Shown: positions 14,901 to 26,900 of the stretch, one piece after another
Layout: every line of letters begins with the position of its first letter
Position numbering within the stretch: the stretch's first letter is position 1
Assembly: GCF_947507565.1 (NCBI RefSeq)
Contig: NC_089189.1
Span: 992,001 to 1,056,000, forward strand
Direction of reading: 5' to 3'
Length of the DNA: 64,000 nt
Source: Oscarella lobularis
Lineage: Eukaryota; Porifera; Homoscleromorpha; Homosclerophorida; Oscarellidae
Notes under the pieces: model-generated
Database searches by the model: none
Seen by the model: only the letters and a program-made list of their open reading frames with translations
What the model was told of the DNA's origin: nothing
Translations under genes and position numbers: made by a program

Positions 14901-17900
14901 GGAACGGCTCTCTTCGACGTTCACGGAACGACTGTGAGTGGCTACGTGCTGAGCGCCGACAACCTGACTCTTTCCTGGAGTGGATTCTACGAAACCGAAA
15001 CTGAAATATCCTCGTATTCATTTGCAATGGTCGCTCGAGAAGACAGTGCGACAGCCGAGTACATCGACGTCTCGCTTCTGACGAACGTCACTTTATCCGG
15101 AGCGGGTCTCAGCGACGGTAAGACCTATCGTGCGAAGATACGAGCCTACAATCTCGTTGGCCTCTATTCCGAAATCACGTCCGCCGATTTCGTCGTCCTC
15201 GACGGCACCAGTCCCGATCAGGGTCAAGTGGCCGACGGGAAACTGGAAGAGGGAAATCGCATGTATCAGTCAAACGACAGTCATCTGACGGCGCATTGGT
15301 TCGAGTTCGCCGACGCTCAGAGTGGAATCGAGGACTTTGTCGCCTGTTACGGACTTGACAACGAGACGCGAACAATCGATTGCATGAGTGTCGGCTTAGC
15401 GACGAGCGCCGACTTCTACGAACTCTATTTGGACAACGGACTCACGTACGCCGTCACCGTCACGGCAATCAATCGCGTCGGTCTCCGATCGACGTCGCGT
15501 TCGGACGGCGTTCTCATTGACTTTACTCCACCCGTACCAGGCGAAGTATACGACGGAATCAACTTTGAAGACATAGACTATCAGACGACATCGACGGTGG
15601 TTTCGGCTAGTTGGACGGCGTTCGTCGACGAGGAGAGCGGTATCGACTTCTACACGTGGCAAGTAAAACTGGTCGAGCCAATTTCGCAGCAGTACATCGC
15701 CGAGACGGAAGCCGGAGCCGGCCTACACGCAATCGGTTCCAATTTCGTCTTGAATCCAGGTTCCAAACTCGTCGCTTGCGTGTCGGCAATGAACAGGGCC
15801 GGTTTGAAGTCGGAGGCCTTTTCCGACGGCGTAATGGTCGATACAACGCCTCCCATTGCCGGTTACGTGTACGACGGTGAGGAAAGCGCCGGCTACGAAC
15901 AAGACTACTTTTCCGACGATAACGTGCTGCGTGCCTGGTGGAAAGACTTTTCCGATCCCGAGAGCGGTATCCTCGGCTATACGTACACGGTTTACGAGCA
16001 TTCGTTCAACGTTGAAGGCGGTTTTTGGTCGGACGGAATAGCGGTGCAGACGACTGCGGATTTAACGGAGCAGACGAACGTTGTTATACCGCTTGTCATT
16101 AACATTACTATGGGCGGTCGATACACGGTGGAAATCACGGCGCGAAATCGTGCCGGTCTCGAAACGTCGGCCGTTTCCGACGGCTGCAGACAGGTGCCCA
16201 TCGAAATGTGCTTCAGCGCCGAGACGTACGACGGCTATCGCTTCGCCGTCAATGCGTCGAGCTCGGAAGACGGCATCGGCGGTGCGATTCGCTTGACGTC
16301 GCCCGGAGAGGTTTTGTGCCAATCCAACTACTCGTATTTGAATCTTCCTCCGCGTACCGGCTTCTCGTGGACCATCTTCCAGGATTCTGGTAATGATACC
16401 AGTAACGTGACGGCAGCTGAGGCCGCTGACGACAATGCTACGAGCATTGTTATCCTGAATTCGACTACTATTGGTGCCTATACGCCGACGTATTCGCCGT
16501 GTTGTCGCGGTATCGGAGAACTGCCGATTTCCGTGACGACTCCCGATGCTACGTTGTCGTTTGTCAGCTTGACCGGTCCGACGACGACCCGACTCATATC
16601 TAGGAACCGTTTCGTCGTCGCTAACTTACAATACGTCGCTTTTGTTTGGGAGAGAGATACGTCGAGAGTGCAAGTGTTTCCCGTGACTGCGAGGGGAGAT
16701 TTGCCGTCAATTACTGGCGAGGAACTCGTTGTCGTTGTGTACAACGATAAATTGTTGTTCTTCGATGCCTCGGTGGAGACAGTAATTCAACTCGAACCTT
16801 TGCCTTTGTCTGCCGTTTCGCCGTCAGCAGCTCGTTTCGATCCAGGCCCAGAAGTTGAAATCCCTATTGGCCCTGATCCCCATTATCAGAACAGAACCAT
16901 TACAATTGATGTGGTCGTAGTATTTCCTGACGGATCGTCTCGCTTGTATTGCGGTTTGATTGCGTTTTCGCCAGGCGCTTCGGCTTGGCAAGCAGCAACC
17001 GATATCGCTACAGCAAACGACGTGCAACTATCTCGAAACGAATTCGGCCGAATTGCCGTCGCCCAGCCGTCAGCAGGCGTTGTCGATGTCTATTCATCTA
17101 GTGGCGGTAGTTTGAATGTTCTTGTGTCAATGTCGTCCGCCACTGTTTCCGGATTTCCGAGCAGTCTAACGGCAGCAAGACTATTTCCTCACAGCGATAG
17201 AATTGCCGTCAGTTCAGCCAACGGCGAGTGGAATTTGTTCTCGTTCACGTCATCAGGAGTCGTTACTCGTCTCTGTCATTTTTTCGGAAGCGTGACTTCA
17301 TACGACGACATTATTGAGATCGAAGAAACGGCGGATGGCGCTCACGTCTTGAACACGGTATCCGGCGAAGGCGGCACGTCCGTGACGTTGGTGAAGAATA
17401 TGGGGGACAGAGCGTATTGTCAACACGTGGGTATCATTCAAGTGGAGACAAGCAGCAGTGAAAGAATAACTTCCGCAAGTATCCGAGACCAAGTCGTCGC
17501 ATTCGCCTTCAACACGACAAACGATTCGTCGCCGCGAATTTATCTTGCGTCGTTCTGCTGGCCCAATAGCGCTCGTTCCCGTACTAACGCGAGAGAATTC
17601 TCGTTGCAGTGCCGTCAGTGCGCCGACGGAAAACGAAGCTCCGGCGGAACTCAGGACGATTGCACGACATGTGCGCAGAGTCAGTGTCTAGACGAAGATC
17701 AATCCTACATAACCACGTGGGCGTCTCCTCTCGATCTCGAACTCGACGGCGAATATCACATCGAAGTGACGGCAGAAGACGAAGCGGGGCAGCAAGTCAC
17801 TCACGAATCTCAAACTCTAACCGTCGACTTTACTCCGCCCGTCGCCGGCGAAGTATACGACGGAAAAAATCAAACCGATTTGGATTCGTCCAGCATGGCC

Positions 17901-20900
17901 GACTTCGAATTGACGGTCAGCTGGGGCGGTTTCTACGACGGCGAATCGGAACTCAAGGAATACTTATGGTGCGTCGGAACGGCACCGGGCCTCTGCGACG
18001 TCGTGGACTTCGATTCGGTTTCGGGAACAACGGAAGAAGTCGTCTGCACGGCTTGCGTATTCTCTATCGGAGTCTGGTACTACTCCACAGTCGTAGCCGT
18101 CAATTGGGCGCACCTGAACGCCTCTAGCAGTTCAAACGGATTCATCATTGATCCGACGCCACCCGTCGTTCATTTCGTCCGCGACGGATCAAACGGATCG
18201 GTCGATATAGACTTTCAATTGAGTACGGATCATTTAAGGGCATACTGGTCGGCTCACGACAACGAAAGCGGCATCTCCGAATACACGATCGCCGTGGGAA
18301 CGACGCCGACGACCGCTGACGTTCTCGACTACAAATCGGCCGGAAACGACGTCGAATGGATTGTCGGCGACCTGGTTCTCGAACAGAAAACAACCTATTA
18401 TATCTTACTGAGAGTTTACAACGGCGCTGAGATGTTCACGTTTGCTGCCAGCGACGGGGTTCTGATAGGCAAAGCGGAGGTTGAAACGGAGGAGGGCACT
18501 TCGATCTATCTAGGAACGACGGCAGTTAATGTCGATCTCGATTCTAACGATACCGAGAACAGTACAGAGCTGCCTCCTGGGTTGGAGGGATCGACCGGTG
18601 CCTTGCGGCTCGAGCCTGATGCCTCTCCGCCAGGCATCATTTTAACGGTTGAGTCCACTTCGTCGTCGAGAAGAAGACGTCGCTCTACCATTCAGCAAAT
18701 CAATCCGAGCGCCAATATTCCCTCTGGAGCTGTGCGGGTAAGTAAACGTTTTCACGTAAAAGACGCGTTTTTTTGACTCCAAACAACGCGTCTGTGGGGT
18801 CCCAAAGGGGCCTCACTTCATCAAAACGTTCGTGTTTGCTTTGCGATTAGATTTATCAGGATAACGGATAGAATTTTCGTAGCCTCCTCCTGTTATCAAT
18901 TTATCCTCGCGAGCACACTACTGAATCTGAATGTTTTATTTGTGCGTAGGATCTTTTGTATGGCGACTACACCGTCCTTCTGTCGTCGTCAAATGCGTCG
19001 GCTCCTATGGATCCACCGGCTTCTCTAGACACGGCCTACAACACCCAATCGATGCTGGAAGCTAATCCGAATGTCACCGATCATCTTGCCGTCGATCCTG
19101 AAACAATTGAACCAGTCGTCTATCTCTGGAACGGCACCAATTGGCTGTCACCTCAACAGGAAGTAGACAAGGAAGAAAGAACAGTCACTGCCTTCATGGC
19201 ACACATTCCGTCAGTGCAAGTAGCCCTGTTCTTCAGCTATCCACAACAGTACGGCGTCTTCCATTTCGACGACACTCACTTGTGCGGATGGTTCAGCCAG
19301 AATTCCGTATCCGTGACCGTACGACGATCGTTTGGCTTTGTCGGCACGGCAACCGTCAATTGGAGCGCCGAACCTCTCGACGGCTTCGGCGCTTCCGCCT
19401 CTCAAACGGGGACTCTATCCTTCGTCGAGAGCCAACCGACCGCCGTCTTCCAACTCGACGTCAGCGACGTGACCGGCTTTTCGTCGGCGACGATGCGAGT
19501 TCGTCTCGTCAGCGTCTCCCAACCGGCCTTAATCGACAGCGAACGCGACTTCACCATCGTCATTCTCGCGTCGACGAATCGTCCCTTCGGCGTCGTCGAA
19601 TTCACCGAAATCGAACCGAGCATTACGACCCCCGAAGTGGCGACGACGTTCCGCTACAGCGTGGAACGTCGCTGCTCGCGCGCCGACGTCGCTCTCTCCA
19701 CGATCACATTCAAAACCGAAGTAATGGACTCGGACGGCAACGAAGTCACCGGTCAAATTTCCCTACTGAGACCCGAGTGGCAGATATTCGCCGGTGGTAA
19801 GGAAACAATCGAATTCACGATCGTCGACGATAACGTACCGGAGTTGAACGCCTCGTACGTCATCGGTCTCACCTACGCCAGGCCGACCGACGTTGCCGTT
19901 GGACACAATAGCAAAATTCGCGTCGACGTGACGGAGAACGACGACGCTCGCGGTGTCGTCGAGTTCGTCAGCGACGAGACGACGGCTATCGAGAGTGACG
20001 GCGGCGTCGTTTCCGTGCCCGTCGTTCGTCGAAGAGGACTGTACGGCGACATCGAAGTCATTTGGAGCGGTGTCGATGGAACGGCAATCGGTGGCGAGGA
20101 TTTCTCCTTGCTCGACGGCTTTAGTCTCAACTACCCGGAAATGGGCAACTGGACGTACATCCAAGTCGGAATCGTCAACGATACGATCCCTGAAGACATC
20201 GAAGAATTCACTCTTGAGTTAGTCGAAGCGAGAGACGGTTCTCGACTCGGAAATATCACCACTCATCGGATTAGAATTATACCGATTAACGATAATGCGC
20301 CCGTTTTCGCCGTCAAGACGACGTCCGTTGTCATTCAGGAGGCAGACGTCATCAAAAGCAATTACGTCATCTACAGGGTAGCAGCATCTGATGCAGATCC
20401 GGGTTTGAATGGGCTACTACGCTACAACATATCCGGCGGCAATTGTTCGTTTTTGGAAGTCAACTCCATGACGGGAGACGTCTTCTTCCCACAGCCAATT
20501 CTCGCAGTTGTCCAACGGCGGTATTGCTTTGTGGTCGTCGAGGCGACCGATTCGGCGTACGCACCACTTTCCGACACCATGGAGATTCACGTGACCGTCA
20601 ACTACTCGTACAGCTGTCCGCCGGGGCAGTTTTCCAACACGAGCTTTTTGCCTTGCGACGACTGTCCACTCGACACGTACCAGCCCTTGTTCGGCGCTCG
20701 AAACTGCATACCTTGTCCAACGGACTATTTCACTGAGAACGCCGGTACAGTTATGCCAAACGAGTGCAGAGGTAATTCAACTTTACGTACACCTTGACTG
20801 TACTGGCTAACTAACAGTGTCTTTTCTTTACAGCTCCTTGCGCTCCAGGATACTACGCTATGGGTCACGGTTTAGAACCGTGTCAGCCCTGTCCTAAGGG

Positions 20901-23900
20901 TACGTATCAGGAGAGCAGTCGGGGTCGAAATTGCACCAAATGTCCGCCGTTTACGTATACGTTTAACGAGATGTCGATCAGCAATGCATCTTGCGTCGGT
21001 ACGGCCGAATCACTAATCGCCTAATGATAATTTAAGTTATTCTACCATCTCCTCTTAGCTGATACTGATGAAGATACCGTTTTGGACATCGTCGACAATT
21101 GCCCACTCGATGCCAATACGGATCAAAGTGACGGTGACGGCGACGGTCGTGGCGACGCGTGCGATTGCGACAGCCTACCTTGTACCAACCCCGATCCGGA
21201 TCCCGGGTGCAGGGAGATCAACGAGACGATCGAGTGCGACTGCTCGCTTGGACGAGGCGGTGCGCGCTGCGAAATCGAGGTCGACGAATGCGAGACGAAC
21301 GACTGCGCGGCCGGCTCGACGTGCGAAGATCTTCTCGCTATCTACATGTGCTGGTGTCCGCCGGACATGTGGGGATTCCACTGCGTTTACGACAATCCCA
21401 TGAGAGCGAGTGTCGTGGAGAATGCCGACTTGAGTACTTTCGTAGCGAATTACACGTCTGAAGCGAATGACCACGACATCTACAGCTCCCCAAGTTTCAC
21501 GCACGAAATCGTGTCTGGCAACGACCTTGGGTGGTTTAACATTAGCGGCGACTCGGGACTTGTTACCGTCGCCGGAGACGTCGACAGAGAAGTTCAATCG
21601 GTCGTCAACCTGACTATTTCCTTGACGGAAGATCGCGAAATGGGTGACTTGTATGGACGCTCGACGCAGTATCGCCTCGTCATTCAAATTCTCGACGAGA
21701 ACGACAAGACTCCCACGTTCGATCAGGACCCGTGGCGCGCAACTTTGGAAGAAGGCGCGCCCGGTGGAACGCACGTTGTGACCGTGGACGCGACTGACGA
21801 TGACGCGGGAACGAATGCGATGATTACGTACGCTATCGACAGTGGAAACGACATGGGCTATTTTGTTATTAACGAATACTCTGGCGTTATCACTCTTAAC
21901 AGCACGTGGACGTGGAACGGGACCAAGATCGTTTTAGCTGTAACAGCTGAGGACGCTGGAACGCCTCCTAACAAGGGATATTCCGAAATCATTATCTGTG
22001 TTGCTGGAAGCGAAGGAGATAATTGCGATAAAGGTATTTTGTACACTCTTTTGTTTTTTTTTAATTAATGAAACTCTCTTTCTAGACACTGACGAATGCG
22101 CGTCTTCGCCTTGTAGTTCTAACACGAAGTTCTGCGAAGACCTTGCAAACGACTTCAAGTGCGTGTGCCAGGATGGATATGCGGGAAAAACATGCAATGA
22201 GCGTAAGTTATTTGAACGTCGTTTGTCTATGGCATTCACTTCCATTTTTTTTCTGCAGCCGACTTGCCATGCTCGGACAAAAAATACGACTGCGCGGAGT
22301 ACGTTGCCTGTGCGCATAGCGCTTTCACCTGCGACAATTCTTTCTTCAACGACGTCTTGCAGCCGCTCTGCTCGATGACGAATAGCTCGTGGATTCAGAA
22401 TGCGACCGCGTGTCTCATCGAGTCGTCAGAAAAATTCATGGCTGACAAATTCGCTTTCAGACGCCGACCTCCGTTCGATTCCGAATGCCGCGACTTCGCC
22501 CGATACATGCATCGCGAGCAGAAACGATGCTTCGGCTACCAACTTTGCACGTCGTCGATTAGCGAATACGAAGCGTCCGAAGTGAACAAGGCACTGGGCA
22601 CGGATCAAAATCGCTTGCAGCTTCTTCGACTCGCGAAGAGATGTCAGAAAAGCTCTGATGGTCAAACCAAGGTCGTGCCAGAAATATCAAAAGAAGGTTT
22701 CACTATGTGCTACACTATTCCCGCCGGCACATTCACCCAGCACACCATCGACTTCGAACGCATCGAATCTCTCATCGACGGTGTTCACGTTGGCGAGTCG
22801 ACGGAAGAGGACTGTCGTCCGTGGTTGAGCGGAGGAACAAGAAAACGTCGCGATGCGGAAAGCCGACATCGTCGCTCGGTCAACGACACGACGACCGAAC
22901 CGCCAACCGCCGCCGATTTGTCCGATTTCCACGAGTTCCGATCCAATTCGACGTCTTCCGACGAAGTGTGTCAGAACAGTACTCTAAATGGCGCAGGACA
23001 GAACGTCTCGGCCGTGTGCACGGAGTGCGGAAACGGCGTCGCCGAGAAACTAAGCGACGGCGTCGAAGAATGCGACGACAACAACACGGTGAGCGGCGAC
23101 GGTTGCTCGTCGAATTGCACCATCGAGACGGGATACGATTGTACGGCGGAGGAAGGCGAGTTGAGCGCGTGCTACGCGAAGTCGTGCGGCGACGGAATTC
23201 GCGTCGGTGGCGAAGACTGCGACACGGGTGGAGCGATCGGATGCGAGAGCGTCACCTGCACCGTTTCGGTTGGATTCAGCTGCGTCACGCCGGCGTACAG
23301 TCTCAGTACGTGCAGCGCTGTTTGCGGAGATGGGCTCGTCGTTGGAAGCGAGGAGTGCGACGACGCGAATACGGCGAGTGGCGACGGTTGCAGTTCGAAT
23401 TGCACGGTCGAGATCGGGTACAACTGCTCGTCGTCGTTCGCTAACGGAACGTCGATTTGCGAGTTGAAAGACGGGTTCAATTGCACGGGAGGATGCTCGT
23501 TGTGCGGGAACGGAATTCGCGAGGTGCCGGAAGAGTGCGACGACGGCAATAACGACAATTTGGATGGATGCAATTCTGTTTGCCAAGTGGAAGAGCTGTT
23601 TGATTGCACGACCCCCATCGGCGATTTGAGCACGTGCGTTCATTACGGAGTTGACCTCAATGGAAAGGACAGCACGACGCTCAATCACGTCATTTGGTAC
23701 ACGAAGCAAAAGGAGATGGTTTTCTTGGTTGATCCGGAGCTGATCGACGCAAGCCGAATTGGCGATAACGTATGGGCTAGATTCTAAAATATTATCACGC
23801 TCTGACGATCGATTTTCATTTTCTTTTCTAGAAGTGGTCAGCAATCGAATTCGTTTTGGAGAATAGGAACGAGGATCTAGTTCTAAAGGAACAGGTATTT

Positions 23901-26900
23901 AGCAAATAGAGATCTACATAGTCAATCTTGGTCAATTTTTTTCTTAGATTGATTTTAACTGGCAAGAAGCTGTACGAGATTACAACCGCTTTACGTTTGC
24001 CGAAGCATCAGCTATAGCAGGAAAAGTGCAGACGTCTTTTGCTATTCCAGGAGGCGACGTAAATAAGTAAGTGCTTTGTTCGTCGTGGAAGCACATCGAA
24101 CTAACAGATTCTGATCTTTTACTAGGCCGTCGCTTCTAATTGAGCCGAGATCTGGCATGACTGCCAGTCTGAAAGACGTCCTTCTTCTCGTTGCCTATAA
24201 ACACGACTGTCCAACTCTCCCGGCAGACAACGTTACGAGGTGAACTTGACAGCAACCGCGAGTCCTATTGCACAAAAATTCTCTTTTTTTAATAGAATCA
24301 TAAGTATGATTGTGGAAGACACAAACGGTGCTCGCATGCAACCTGTAGAAATTGAAGTGACATTTGTTGCTACAAATGACCACGCTCCCAACGTCACAGT
24401 TTCAAGTGAAAAAGCCCATGTTTATTCCTTATTTTTTTACTACCTGGCTTATGTTTAGGTTCGGTTGCATACTTTACCGAAGGCAGTCCTACAGCTGTAA
24501 ACGTCGTGCCGAACAGAGGTCTTCGGATCACTGACCCTGATCATCCCCAGTACGAATGCACGAGAAAGACTTGCGTAGAGATTAGACTAACGAGAATTAT
24601 GTATTCAGCTATGCTATACAGTGGGCTGACGTCGTTTTGTCGTGCTTGGAATGCGACAATGAGATGCTGATGCTGGGCTCTTTGGCCGATGGAGTAAACG
24701 TACAGGTAGGAGAAACTAAAAACCAGTTCACACTAACTGTGACAGTTTGAAGTCACGTGCTTGAACGGGCTTGGCGTTCAATTTCTGATAATGTTTATTA
24801 GTATGATGCCAACACTGGTACATACAGCCTGAGGGGAAATTCATCTTTGCAAGTGTACCAAGATTTGCTTAACGACATCACCTACATCAACAGGTTAGTC
24901 GCTTTGTGTACTCTTGCTTGATTTACTGTAACATTTCTTGCAGTGCTATGGAGCCATTGAGGCCACTCAATCGTTCGGTTACAATCACTGTCTCAGACGG
25001 AACTTACAACACGACCATCGATTTAACGTAAAATAATTTCTCTCGTTAGCTCTGTCCTTTATCAAGTTTGCGTTAGGATCGTGATCATAAATGTCAATGA
25101 TCGTCCGGTGCTTCTTCTTAACGGACAAAATATGACTCAAGTGACGTTTACAGAAGGCGGTGACCGTGTTCTACTCGCTGACGGCATAACGGTTTCTGAC
25201 GAAGACGTCGAAGATTACATAACGAGGTATAGATAGAATGGGAAAAGGTTTGTAACCCCAGCTACGCTTTTATCTTCATGCACAGCGCAACCGTTCGAAT
25301 TGACTATGGAAGCAACGATCCGGTTTACAGTGACTTCTTGCAAATCAACGAAACTTTGCTTCCTTCTGGACTCACAGCAAGTTTCAGGCACCCTATGATG
25401 GTAAAACACCACATTGCTCGTTGTTATCTAGTTACAAAATTGTTCAATATAGACTATTCATGGCATGGCAACACCGGCGAATTACAGCATCGCTTTGTCA
25501 GCTATCAGCTTTTGGAATCAGGCTTCGGCACCGGCTAACATTGCTGCCTATACGAGGTCAGTCACGACAGTTAGTTTACCCATAGCCTGCAATCTAGCCC
25601 ATACTGCTTTTTAGACTTGTTATCTTTACTGTGCGCGATCATCGGCTAGCCAGTTACGAATTCCAAACTAATGTGAGCCTGGCTAAAGCTTATACGTATA
25701 CGAGTAACTGTAACTTAACGCTGACAGGTATCCGTCATTGTTGTCAACGATCGTCCCATCTTACGTCTCGGCCAAAACGACGAGGAGTACGCGCCCACGC
25801 AGGCTTTCCTCGAACGCGTCCGAACCTTCACCGAAGACGACCCAGATCGCCTGGCCGTCTTTCCCTCCGACTTCGTTTTGAGAGACATCGACAGTTCCAA
25901 CATTGCCAACGCTACAGTGGCATTCACTGGCGGCTTGGATACAAACGTGTTCGAAAATCTCACCATTGACGAAACCGTACTACAGTCGACGGGCATAACA
26001 ATGACGATGACGTGGAACGGAGACCAAGACGTCACCTTGTTTTTCAGCGGACTTGCTCCCGATTCTGATTACAAGAAGGCAAGCTAGAGAAGTCAGACAA
26101 GAGATGGGTAATGACGTACCTTTTCTTAGGTTCTCGCAACGATTACCTATTTTAATTGGCGCGACGAACTATGTCCCGGCGTGAGAGTGATCAATACGAC
26201 GGCGACCGACGATCAGGGTGCCGTCAGCGACACGTTGACCATTTTCATGGACGTTCGAGAGAGAAACGATCCGCCGGTGCTCGACCTGGGCGTCGGCTAC
26301 GACGTCCAAGACAACGTTTACGTAACGGAAGGAATGAGCGTTTTCAAACGCATTGCTACGACGCTGTATCGCGCTCGAATCAAGGACAAGGACTCGACGA
26401 ACCTGACGAGAGGCACCGTGAAACTCACGTATGATAAGCGTTATCTTTTATTGTACGTACAATATTAATTTTTTTTTCTTTCTGATTAAGGTCGTCACCT
26501 GATGGTTATCTGGATGAAAACGAGTATCTTGCTGTTGTCTATGGTATAAAACTGGCTGATGGAATGAGCGTAAGCGCTAAATATTTAATCTGCATTGTCT
26601 TATGATCTTTACCTTCAGGTGACTGCCGATGCTGATGGATACGGTCTCACTTTTGTTGGCATTGGAACTTACGAGGTACCAGTGCATGCATAAATAACTA
26701 AAGCAAGTACTTGAACTGCTTTTCTTTCTAGGATTATATTGATGCTATTGCGAGCGTTGGCTACATTACTCTTGCTGACGAGCCTCAGGTCTTTATTGGT
26801 GATACCTTCCAAAAGATCGATCGCTTTGTAAGTGGATATTGGGAAAGTCGTCTTGTCTTTGAGTTATTTTCTTTTTGCAGGTTGAAGTTACCCTCTGGGA

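Noticed and set aside
18791-18815. Shared aaaggggcctca string in an intron of the giant gene (about 18800) and near 51735
   Set aside because: The match is only about a dozen bases and GC-biased, which is insufficient for a repeat family.
24550-24608. Frame break in the cadherin-like tail of the giant gene
   Set aside because: It is explained by a 59-bp GT-AG intron. Joining 24549 to 24609 restores the motif DPDHPHYAIQW, so it is not a pseudogene signal.
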